Both the position numbers and the translations under genes were made by a program. Shown here in pieces: positions 53,412-60,445 of a stretch of DNA of 64,000 nucleotides. The stretch lies in the NCBI GenBank assembly GCA_964425755.1, contig CAYRNY010000003.1:186001-250000 (forward strand). Reading direction: 5' to 3'. The stretch is from CAYRNY01 sp964425755 (GTDB taxonomy: Bacteria; Chloroflexota; Anaerolineae; Aggregatilineales; Aggregatilineaceae). The notes under the pieces were generated by a model. It saw only the letters and a program-made list of their open reading frames with translations. It had not been told where the DNA came from and made no database searches. How positions within the stretch are numbered: position 1 is the first letter of the stretch; every line of letters begins with the position of its first letter.

Positions 53412-55610
53412 ATGCGCCCCCTAATCTCTATATTGCTCATATTGTCGTTTGTTTTCGTGGGCACCGGCACCGTTTTTGCCCGGCATGCCACACCGGACGT
53501 GACTCCATTGCCGTTGTTGATCGAAACCGGGGTGGTGATCGAAGCACATCACGTCACGGTTACGATCGATAACCAGGTCGCCACGACACGGATCAAACAG
53601 GTTTTTGCCAACCATGGCGACCGCATGGCCGAAGGCACGTACCTCTTCCCGCTGCCGGTGGGAGCTGCGGTGTCTGATCTCGTGATGTGGGTGGACGGCA
53701 AACCGATCGAGGCGAAGATTCTGGATGCTGAAGAAGCACGCGAAATTTACGATGAGATCGTGCGCCGGATGCGCGATCCGGCACTGCTGGAATACGTGGG
53801 CGCGGGCGCGATCCAGGCGAGCGTGTTCCCGATCCAGCCCCGGTCGGAAGTCGCGATTGAGATCGAGTACGGGCAGCTCTTGCCCGTTGACAACGGGCTG
53901 GTTCATTACGAGTACCCGCTGCGCACCGATCACCTGACGCGCCGCCCTGTCGAGCAAATCAGCATCAGCATCGATGTCGAGTCAAATGACGCGATCGGCA
54001 CGATCTACTCCCCAACCCATAAGATCGCGATCGTCCGTGACGGACGTTTCGCGTTCCGCGCCGGTTATGAAGCCAGCCACATACGCCCGGAGAGCGATTT
54101 CAGCCTGTATTACGGCCTGGCGCATGACGAGATCAATGCCAATTTACTGTCGTATCGTGAGAGCGCGCGCGAGGACGGTTTCTTCGCGTTGTTGGTGACG
54201 CCGCCAGCGGCGGTTGATGCGGAGCGCGTGATTCCGAAGGACGTGATCATCGTGCTGGATCAGTCCGGTTCGATGTACGGCGACAAGTGGGACCAGGCGC
54301 GCGAGGCGGTCAAGTATGTACTGGACAATCTCAACCGCGAGGACCGTTTCAACTTGATCGTGTTCAGTACGGGGTACCGCGTGTTTGCCGAGGACCTGCA
54401 ATCCCCTGCCGAAGCCCGCGAGGCAAAAGAATGGATCGCCGGCCTGGAAGCGCTTGGCGGCACGGATATTGATGGCGCGCTGCGTGAAGCGATGAACATG
54501 GCGGCCCGCGAACGCCCGACAGTGGTGCTCTTCCTTACCGACGGGCTGCCCACCGAGGGCGAAACGGACACGAGCGCGATCCTGGACAATGTCAAGGCAA
54601 AAGCCCCGCCGAATGTGCGGATCTTTACGTTTGGTGTGGGCGATGACGTGGATACGTTCCTGCTGGACCGGCTGCACCAGGCTTTTCGCGGTGCGGGCAC
54701 CTACGTGCGTACCGGCGAGCGCATCGACGAGGAAGTGAGCAGCCTGTACAGCAAGATCAGCACGCCGGTGTTGACCGATCTCACGCTTGAGGTCGACGGG
54801 GTGTTGGTCGAGGATATGTATCCTGCTGCGCCACTGCCTGACCTGTTCGTCGGGACGCAACTGGTTGTGGTTGGCCGCTACCGCGACGGTGGGTTTGCGT
54901 CCGTGCGGCTATCCGGTGCACTGAATGGCGAGCGCACGGTATACCGTTACGAGGTCAACTTCCGCAACAACGCGGGCGGTGAGGTCTTCATTCCGCGCCT
55001 GTGGGCCACGCGTAAGATCGGCGCGCTGCTCAACGCGATCCGCCTGCACGGCGAAGACCCTGAGCTGGTCGACAGCATCGTGCGGTTGAGCATCCGCTAC
55101 GGCATCATCACGCCGTATACCTCGTTTCTGATCACCGAAGACGACATCTTCACGCAGACCGGGCGCGAAGAAGCGCAGACCGCGTTTGAAGCGGAAGCCA
55201 GCGTGGCGTTTGACGCTGTCTCCGGCGCGGCGGCGGTCGATGCGGCAGAAGCGGCTGCCGGTTTGTCGGCGGCTGAGGCGCCCGCCCCGGTCCCGACGGC
55301 AGCGGCGAGTCAGGCGCTGCGCGAGGGGAAGTTCGAGGGAGCGGACGTGTTAGCGCCCAGCGGGGTTGAGGACGCGGATTACGGGCAGCCAATGCGGTAC
55401 GCCGGGGACCGCACGTTCGTGTGGCGTGATGGGGCATGGATCGACACGCGCTACGATGCGGACACGATGGAACCGGTAACGGTCGTCTTCCTCAGCGATG
55501 ACTACTTCGATCTGCTGGACCTTGACCCGGTGATCGGTGAGTTTCTCGCCCTGGGCGAGCATGTGCTGTTCGTCTGGGAAGGGGCTGCCTACGAGGTCGT
55601 GCCGGAGTAG
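53412..55610 (+). CDS. Exported VIT/VWA-domain protein (inter-alpha-trypsin-inhibitor-like)
   Basis: I choose the ATG at 53412 with GAGGAGA; the frame is open upstream to 53088. The 732-residue product has a signal peptide (ILLILSFVFVGTGTVFARH). A VIT domain follows (about 35-165; TRIKQVFANHGDRMAEGTYLFPLPVGAAV). A von Willebrand A domain follows (about 270-450) with a MIDAS motif DQSGSMYG and GGTDIDGALREA. The C-terminal half has an Ala-rich segment (about 590-660) and a final globular module. No LPxTG tail is present. The domain pair occurs in eukaryotic ITI heavy chains and bacterial surface proteins; the role here is unknown. Confidence 0.93.
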   Translation: MRPLISILLILSFVFVGTGTVFARHATPDVTPLPLLIETGVVIEAHHVTVTIDNQVATTRIKQVFANHGDRMAEGTYLFPLPVGAAVSDLVMWVDGKPIEAKILDAEEAREIYDEIVRRMRDPALLEYVGAGAIQASVFPIQPRSEVAIEIEYGQLLPVDNGLVHYEYPLRTDHLTRRPVEQISISIDVESNDAIGTIYSPTHKIAIVRDGRFAFRAGYEASHIRPESDFSLYYGLAHDEINANLLSYRESAREDGFFALLVTPPAAVDAERVIPKDVIIVLDQSGSMYGDKWDQAREAVKYVLDNLNREDRFNLIVFSTGYRVFAEDLQSPAEAREAKEWIAGLEALGGTDIDGALREAMNMAARERPTVVLFLTDGLPTEGETDTSAILDNVKAKAPPNVRIFTFGVGDDVDTFLLDRLHQAFRGAGTYVRTGERIDEEVSSLYSKISTPVLTDLTLEVDGVLVEDMYPAAPLPDLFVGTQLVVVGRYRDGGFASVRLSGALNGERTVYRYEVNFRNNAGGEVFIPRLWATRKIGALLNAIRLHGEDPELVDSIVRLSIRYGIITPYTSFLITEDDIFTQTGREEAQTAFEAEASVAFDAVSGAAAVDAAEAAAGLSAAEAPAPVPTAAASQALREGKFEGADVLAPSGVEDADYGQPMRYAGDRTFVWRDGAWIDTRYDADTMEPVTVVFLSDDYFDLLDLDPVIGEFLALGEHVLFVWEGAAYEVVPE

Positions 55611-55642
55611 GTGCAGCCGGTGCGTGTGTGCCGGTTAGGTAA

Positions 55643-55680
55643 AACGGCGGTTGGCTCGCTCACGTGGGCCAGCCGCCGTT
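55643..55680 (+). terminator. Hairpin terminator after the VIT/VWA gene
   Basis: AACGGCGGTTGGC (55643-55655) pairs with 55668-55680 in a 13-bp stem including one wobble, then CTTC follows. It ends the VIT/VWA transcript. Confidence 0.72.
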
Positions 55681-55737
55681 CTTCATGCGCGGTGTGGAAT
55701 TATGCTTTCATGCGCTCGAGCATCTGCCAAATTGTCA

Positions 55738-55766
55738 TTGTTTGCATTCCGGGCCGGGCGTACAAT
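55738..55766 (+). promoter_or_regulatory. Sigma-70-type promoter for the proline dehydrogenase gene
   Basis: TTGTTT (55738-55743), a 17-bp spacer and TACAAT (55761-55766) lie about 57 bp upstream of the ProDH ATG. This is a plausible, untested promoter. Confidence 0.5.
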
Positions 55767-55822
55767 AAGTGCGCGGGATAATGTGATAGGCTTACTTTTG
55801 TTTGAGTCAAAGGATCCATAGA

Positions 55823-56749
55823 ATGTTACGTTCTATTTTGCTTTATCTCTCAGAAGCGCAGTGGACAAAAGATCTGGTGATGAATGTTGGTCCCGCGCGG
55901 CGCAGCGCGCAGCGTTTTGTGGCGGGGAACACGTTGCAAGACGGGATCGCTACAGCGCGGGCGCTGAATGAGAAGGGGCTTGAGGTCACGCTGGACCACC
56001 TGGGCGAAAGTGTGACCGACGAAGCTGGCGCACTCCAGGCGACTGACGCCTACCTGCAACTGCTCACCGCGATCGCTGAAAGTAATGTTCGAGCGACCGT
56101 TTCGCTCAAGCTGACGCAACTTGGCCTGGACATTCGCGAAGACCTGTGCATTGGCAATTTACGCCGCATCTTGTCCCTGGCACATGAAACCGGTAACCAC
56201 ATCACCATTGACATGGAAAGCACGGATTACACCGACGCGACGCTGCGTATTTTCCGGCAATTGCGCGAAGAGTTTGACAATGTCGGCGCGGTGATTCAAG
56301 CGTACCTCTACCGCAGCGAGGATGACATGAAGGCGCTGGCGCAAGAAGGCGCATATGTGCGGTTGTGCAAGGGCGCGTACAAGGAGCCAGCCGATCGCGC
56401 GTTCCCCGATAAATCCGACGTGGACGCGAACTTCGTGCATCTGACCGAGCTGTTTCTCAGTGAAAAGGGACGCGCGGGGGGAGGCTACCTTGCCATCGCG
56501 ACGCACGACGAGAACATGATCGACGCGGCGAAAGCCTACACCAACGCCCACAACGTGCCGCGGGATGCCTTCGAATTCCAGATGCTTTATGGCATTCGCC
56601 CGCGCCTGCAAGAGCAATTGCGTGATGAAGGGTATACGGTGCGGGTATATGTTGGTTACGGCACGGAATGGTACCCGTTTTTCATGCGGCGGCTGGCCGA
56701 ACGCCCCGCTAACCTGTGGTTTATCCTGAGCAACTTCTTCCGTCGCTGA
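55823..56749 (+). CDS. Proline dehydrogenase (monofunctional)
   Basis: This 308-residue FAD flavoprotein should oxidise proline to pyrroline-5-carboxylate. The ATG at 55823 follows an AAAGGA site; a TTG at 55802 is an alternative. Family marks are RFVAGNTLQDG, VTLDHLGESV, SLKLTQLGLDI, ITIDMESTDYT, VRLCKGAYKEP, YLAIATHDENMI, FEFQMLYGIRP and VYVGYGTEWYPFFMRRLAERP. The length matches the short bacterial type (PutB/FadM), not fused PutA. No pyrroline-5-carboxylate dehydrogenase gene is next to it, so the pathway partner is unlinked. Confidence 0.93.
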   Translation: MLRSILLYLSEAQWTKDLVMNVGPARRSAQRFVAGNTLQDGIATARALNEKGLEVTLDHLGESVTDEAGALQATDAYLQLLTAIAESNVRATVSLKLTQLGLDIREDLCIGNLRRILSLAHETGNHITIDMESTDYTDATLRIFRQLREEFDNVGAVIQAYLYRSEDDMKALAQEGAYVRLCKGAYKEPADRAFPDKSDVDANFVHLTELFLSEKGRAGGGYLAIATHDENMIDAAKAYTNAHNVPRDAFEFQMLYGIRPRLQEQLRDEGYTVRVYVGYGTEWYPFFMRRLAERPANLWFILSNFFRR

Positions 56750-56849
56750 CGCAGGCTACAAATCGGATAGGGCAGATCGCGCAATCTGCGGTATCATTTG
56801 CGCCCGAATTAAACTGTAGCCGGAAACGCAGCACGGAAGAGGTGACGAC

Positions 56850-57443
56850 GTGCCGTTTACACTCGAAAGCGAACATCTCGGAGCGATTAAGGTTATTGTG
56901 CCGCGCGTTTTTGACGATCATCGTGGCTATTTCATGGAAGCTTACCGCAAAGATGCGTTTGCCGAACTGGGGATTCCTTACGAGTTCGTGCAGGATAATC
57001 ACTCACGCTCGGTCAAAGGGGTGATACGGGGGCTGCATTTTCAGTACGATCCCGCAATGTCTAAGCTGATGCGCGTCACAGTAGGCGAGGTGTTCCTCGT
57101 CGCTGTGGACATTCGCAAAGGGTCCCCGACGTTAGGGCAGTGGTTCGGGTTGAACGTGTCGGCGGAAAACAAGCGTCAGGTCTGGGCACCGCCGGGGTTT
57201 GCGCGCGGTTTCTGCGTGCTGTCGGATGTGGCGGAGCTGCAATACAAGTGCAGCGCGATCTACAGCCCGGTTGGTGAAAGCGGTATTCGCTGGAACGATC
57301 CCGATATCGGCATCGTGTGGCCGGTGGACGAACCGCTGCTTTCTGACAAGGACGCGAATGCCCAGACGCTTGCCGAATGGCTGGTTTCGCCACAGGCCGA
57401 CCTGCTGGCCTATCGTGGGCCGGTCGACCGGCAGTATGGCTGA
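56850..57443 (+). CDS. dTDP-4-dehydrorhamnose 3,5-epimerase family (RmlC-like)
   Basis: This 197-residue cupin has the RmlC segments: VPRVFDDHRGYFMEAYRKDAF near the start, VQDNHSRSVKGVIRGLHFQY (base His in GLHFQ), EVFLVAVDIRKGSPTLGQW, PGFARGFCVLSD, LQYKCSAIYSP and IRWNDPDIGIVWP. It starts at a GTG with GAGGTGA 6 bp upstream. RmlC makes dTDP-4-keto-rhamnose for surface sugars. No RmlA/B/D gene is nearby, so it may work with unlinked genes. The aldo/keto reductase gene starts just after its stop. Confidence 0.92.
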   Translation: MPFTLESEHLGAIKVIVPRVFDDHRGYFMEAYRKDAFAELGIPYEFVQDNHSRSVKGVIRGLHFQYDPAMSKLMRVTVGEVFLVAVDIRKGSPTLGQWFGLNVSAENKRQVWAPPGFARGFCVLSDVAELQYKCSAIYSPVGESGIRWNDPDIGIVWPVDEPLLSDKDANAQTLAEWLVSPQADLLAYRGPVDRQYG

Positions 57444-57449
57444 GGTAGA

Positions 57450-58577
57450 ATGGGGCCAGTTATGATGCTTCCAGGACGAGCGACACCTGACGGCACGGCG
57501 CGTTATGCCGCCCGGTTGCGGGAGCGCGTCGCTGAGGGGCATCTCCGCACGACCGGGCACGGCCTCGTGTTGGCGTCCGTGGGGTTGGGGACGTATTTAG
57601 GCGAGCCAGATGATGCGACCGACGCGGCATACGGTGCAGCGATAGAACGCGCGTTGGCCCTGGGCTGCAACCACATCGATACGGCGGTAAACTACCGCTT
57701 TCAGCGCAGCGAGCGCGCGGTCGGTCGCGCGCTGGCAGCAGCGATCGAGCGTGGCGACATCCGGCGCGACGAAGTCGTGGTCGCGACCAAAGGCGGGTTC
57801 GTGCCGTTTGACGGGGTGCGTCCCCCGGACCCCAAGCAGTGGGTCAACAAGACATACATCGAAACCGGGATCGTGCATCCAAACGAGTTTGTCGCCAATT
57901 TCCAGCATTGCCTCGCACCGGATTTCCTGGACCTGATGATCGCGACCAGCCGCCGCAATCTGGGCCTTGAAACGCTCGATATCTACTATCTGCACAATCC
58001 GGAGACCCAGCGCATCAGCAACACGCATGAGACGTTCCGGCGGCGAATGCTGGACGCGTTCGAAACGCTTGAAGCGGCGGTTGAGCGCGGCGATATCGCG
58101 GCTTACGGGCTGGCGACGTGGACGGCGTTCCGCAGCCCGCCGACCGCGCCGGACTATCTCTCACTGACGGAGATGGTCGGCCTGGCGTTTCAGGTCGCGG
58201 GCGACGATAACCACCTTGCGTATCTGCAGTTGCCCTACAACCTGATGATGACCGAAGCGTATGCGCTGCCGAACCAGCAGGTCGGGGAGAGCTTTATGAG
58301 CGCGATCGCCGCGGCACAGAAATTTGACCTGACGGTCGTCGCCAGCGCAACACTGAAACAAGGCACGCTGGCAAGCCCCTTCATGGGTGACCTGTCGCCG
58401 TATTTCCCCGCGATGCAGTCCGACGCGCAGCGCGCGATCCAGTTTGCGCGGTCAACCCCTGGTGTCACGAGCACGCTGGTCGGGATGTGCACGCTGCCGC
58501 ATGTTGAGGAGAATCTAGCAGTAGCGGCCCACCCGCCTGCCGATCCTGGCGTGATTCGCGATCTGTTTTCCGAGTGA
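57450..58577 (+). CDS. Aldo/keto reductase
   Basis: This 375-residue (beta/alpha)8 oxidoreductase has the AKR core: HIDTAVNYRFQRSERAVG (Asp/Tyr tetrad), VVATKGGFVPFDG (catalytic Lys), IYYLHNPETQRI (His), and a FQVAGDDNHLAYLQLPYN segment. An unusually long loop (PKQWVNKTYIETGIVHPNEF, then a 40-residue stretch) follows the Lys region. The gene begins 6 bp after the epimerase stop, suggesting co-transcription and perhaps a sugar role. Starts at 57450 or the ATG at 57462 are possible. Cofactor and substrate are not established. Confidence 0.88.
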   Translation: MGPVMMLPGRATPDGTARYAARLRERVAEGHLRTTGHGLVLASVGLGTYLGEPDDATDAAYGAAIERALALGCNHIDTAVNYRFQRSERAVGRALAAAIERGDIRRDEVVVATKGGFVPFDGVRPPDPKQWVNKTYIETGIVHPNEFVANFQHCLAPDFLDLMIATSRRNLGLETLDIYYLHNPETQRISNTHETFRRRMLDAFETLEAAVERGDIAAYGLATWTAFRSPPTAPDYLSLTEMVGLAFQVAGDDNHLAYLQLPYNLMMTEAYALPNQQVGESFMSAIAAAQKFDLTVVASATLKQGTLASPFMGDLSPYFPAMQSDAQRAIQFARSTPGVTSTLVGMCTLPHVEENLAVAAHPPADPGVIRDLFSE

Positions 58578-58605
58578 GGCGTGTTCAGGCGACGATCGCC
58601 GGACG

Positions 58606-58634
58606 CAAAAAGGGCACGCTGGGAGCGCGCCCTT
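58606..58634 (-). terminator. Intrinsic terminator of the dihydroorotate-dehydrogenase-like gene
   Basis: On the minus strand an AAGGGC/GCCCTT stem with an inner CGCT/AGCG extension is followed by TTTTTGCG. It lies about 32 bp past the gene's stop and also faces the convergent aldo/keto reductase gene. Confidence 0.78.
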
Positions 58635-58665
58635 GTAGTATCTCCACGACAGGGGAATGTCGAGG

Positions 58666-59655
58666 CTACTGCTGCGCCATCAGCAACTGCATGTATTGGG
58701 CGCGTTCGAAGCCGAATAGGTCTTCGACGTTTTGCTGGCTGACCTTGCCCCGGAAGTCGTCCAGAGTGTCGTATTCTTTTTCCTCCATCCAGTTTTGCAG
58801 GTTCAACAGCATGGTGGAGATATACGGCAGGCCGTTCTGAAGCAGCGCCGCAGCGCACTGTACCGCCGTTGCCCCGGCCAGGATCGCTTTAGCGATGTCC
58901 TTGCCGGTGTGCACGCCGGTGTTCAGCGCGATGTCGATGCCGGTGCGCCCGTATAGCAGCGCCGTCCAGCGCAGCGGGACCTTCATCTCCGCCGGATCGC
59001 TGTAGACCATGCTGTTGAAGAGTTTCTCTTCATCAGCATCGATATCCGGCTGCAGGAAGCGGTTGAACATCACGACGGCTTTTGCACCACGCGCTTCAAG
59101 CTGCTTGACGATATATGGCACCGAACTGTAATACGGGCTGAGCTTGACTGCGACGGGGATGTCAACCGCATCGGTGACACTGCTCACGATATCGAACAGG
59201 GCTTTCTCCAGTTCGGTACCTGGCACGTCAGGATCGGTAGCCACCGTGTAGTAGTTGATCTCCAGCCCTGCAACGCCGGTTTCCTGCAACTGCCTGGCAT
59301 ACTCGACCCATGTACCGGGTGAAACTGCGTTCAGGCTCGCGAAGATCGGCATGTCGACTGCGCGGCGAGTCTTTTCAACCCACATCAGGTGCTCGCGCGG
59401 GCCGCCCGATTCAAGCGGCGGGTAAAACGGCGACTGGATTTCGGGGGAGACATACGCGGTGCGTTCGATGAAGTCCTGCATCGTCATGCCGTCATACTGG
59501 ATCTGTTCCTCAAATAACGAACGGATGACCAACGCGCCCGCGCCGACTTCTTCAGCCTTCTTGACCTTGTCCACGTAGTTAGAGATCGAGCTGGCAGCCA
59601 CGATCAACGGATTCTTTAGTGCAACACCCATGTAGGTCGTCGAGAGATCAGCCAT
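58666..59655 (-). CDS. Dihydroorotate dehydrogenase-like FMN protein
   Basis: This 329-residue TIM-barrel flavoprotein starts MADLSTTYMGVALKNPLIVAASSIS, as in DHOD class 1-like proteins. Seen are VIRSLFEEQI, PIFASLNAVSPGTWVEYA, LEINYYTVATDPD, IPVAVKLSPYYSSV, AVVMFNRFLQPDID and ALNTGVHTGKDIAKAILAGATAVQC. A catalytic Cys or Ser base of classical PyrD is not obvious in the equivalent loop, so it may be a DHOD-like protein acting in another pathway. A GAGGAG site precedes its ATG. A small dyad (GATCG-CCAC-CGATC at 59706-59719) lies 50 bp upstream. Confidence 0.85.
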   Translation of the reverse strand: MADLSTTYMGVALKNPLIVAASSISNYVDKVKKAEEVGAGALVIRSLFEEQIQYDGMTMQDFIERTAYVSPEIQSPFYPPLESGGPREHLMWVEKTRRAVDMPIFASLNAVSPGTWVEYARQLQETGVAGLEINYYTVATDPDVPGTELEKALFDIVSSVTDAVDIPVAVKLSPYYSSVPYIVKQLEARGAKAVVMFNRFLQPDIDADEEKLFNSMVYSDPAEMKVPLRWTALLYGRTGIDIALNTGVHTGKDIAKAILAGATAVQCAAALLQNGLPYISTMLLNLQNWMEEKEYDTLDDFRGKVSQQNVEDLFGFERAQYMQLLMAQQ

Positions 59656-59811
59656 TGTAGCTCCTCAAGAAATTATCACGTTTAACACACTGTAACTATA
59701 CCGTAGATCGCCACCGATCATTCAGTGACAAAAACTAGAGACTGTGTGTGACTATAAGCATGATTTGTATTTATTGTACTCGCACAAGACGAGGCGAAAA
59801 AAGTGATGAAT

Positions 59812-59870
59812 TTGACTAATGTGCGTTGATGGATTATACTATTTTCACCCTACCCCCCTGGGGGAGGGGG
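59812..59870 (+). promoter_or_regulatory. Promoter and CsoR-type operator of the copper operon
   Basis: TTGACT (59812-59817), a 17-bp spacer and TATACT (59835-59840) form a near-consensus promoter. The expected start point (about 59847) lies at the edge of a dyad of C and G runs, 59846-59870: a six-C run, T, five Gs, A, five Gs, opening CACCCTA. Known CsoR operators are G/C-run dyads of this kind, so repressor bound here would cover the start point; copper would release it. The csoR gene starts 28 bp downstream, indicating autoregulation. Confidence 0.85.
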
Positions 59871-59898
59871 TTCGATAACCAGTAGAGCGAGTCGACTT

Positions 59899-60174
59899 AT
59901 GGATGAAAAAACACGTATCGACGCGATCCACCGCCTGCGTAGTGTTGCCGGGCACGTCAACGGCATCGTGCGCATGCTGGAAGAGGATCGCTACTGTATC
60001 GACGTCATCAAGCAGATTCAGGCCATTCAGACGGCACTGTCGCGTGTGAGCGAGGGTATCCTGGACTCGCACCTGCGCACCTGCGTTACCACCGCGATTC
60101 AGGATGATGACCAGGGGGAACGCGAGCGCGTGCTGAATGAAGTGGTCGAGGTTTTTCGCTATTCGAACAAGTGA
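59899..60174 (+). CDS. csoR: Copper-sensing transcriptional repressor, CsoR/DUF156 family
   Basis: This 91-residue all-helical repressor should release DNA on binding Cu(I). Family ligands appear as Cys in EDRYCIDVIKQI (C33) and His/Cys in LDSHLRTCV (H58, C62), the CsoR-type X-C-H-C set. Other marks are IDAIHRLRSVAGHVNGIVRMLEE and the C-terminal VVEVFRYSNK. Length is normal for the family. It is first in an operon with a copper chaperone and a copper ATPase, downstream of a C/G-run dyad. RcnR/FrmR relatives differ in the N-terminal ligand. Confidence 0.93.
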   Translation: MDEKTRIDAIHRLRSVAGHVNGIVRMLEEDRYCIDVIKQIQAIQTALSRVSEGILDSHLRTCVTTAIQDDDQGERERVLNEVVEVFRYSNK

Positions 60175-60227
60175 CGTCCTCAATCGAGGGGACATAATCA
60201 CAACCGTACATGGAAAGGATGCTGACA

Positions 60228-60437
60228 ATGCAGACTAAAACCTTTGAAGTTCCGAATATCTCTTGCGGGCACTGCGTCATGACGATTCAGAACGAAGTCA
60301 GCGAAGTAGCGGGCGTGCAGTCCGTGCAGGCGGACGAGGAGTCGCGCGTGGTCACGGTAACGTGGGATACGCCGGCAAGCTGGGAGCAGATCAAAGACCT
60401 GCTGGTCGAGATCAATTACCCGCCGGCTGAGTCGTAG
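60228..60437 (+). CDS. copZ: Copper chaperone, heavy-metal-associated domain protein (CopZ-like)
   Basis: I choose the ATG at 60228, 8 bp after GAAAGGA; the ATG at 60210 is less favoured. The 69-residue protein is one HMA domain with the metal-binding ISCGHCV (CxxC) loop, an amphipathic helix and four-stranded sheet pattern, ending VEINYPPAES. It should carry Cu(I) to the CopA ATPase encoded 8 bp downstream. The size and order are standard for CsoR-CopZ-CopA operons. Confidence 0.92.
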   Translation: MQTKTFEVPNISCGHCVMTIQNEVSEVAGVQSVQADEESRVVTVTWDTPASWEQIKDLLVEINYPPAES

Positions 60438-60445
60438 ACGCGGCG

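Noticed and set aside
59706..59719. GATCG-CCAC-CGATC dyad as an operator for the dihydroorotate-dehydrogenase-like gene
   Set aside because: Only a 5-bp stem; too short to support as a regulatory site on its own.
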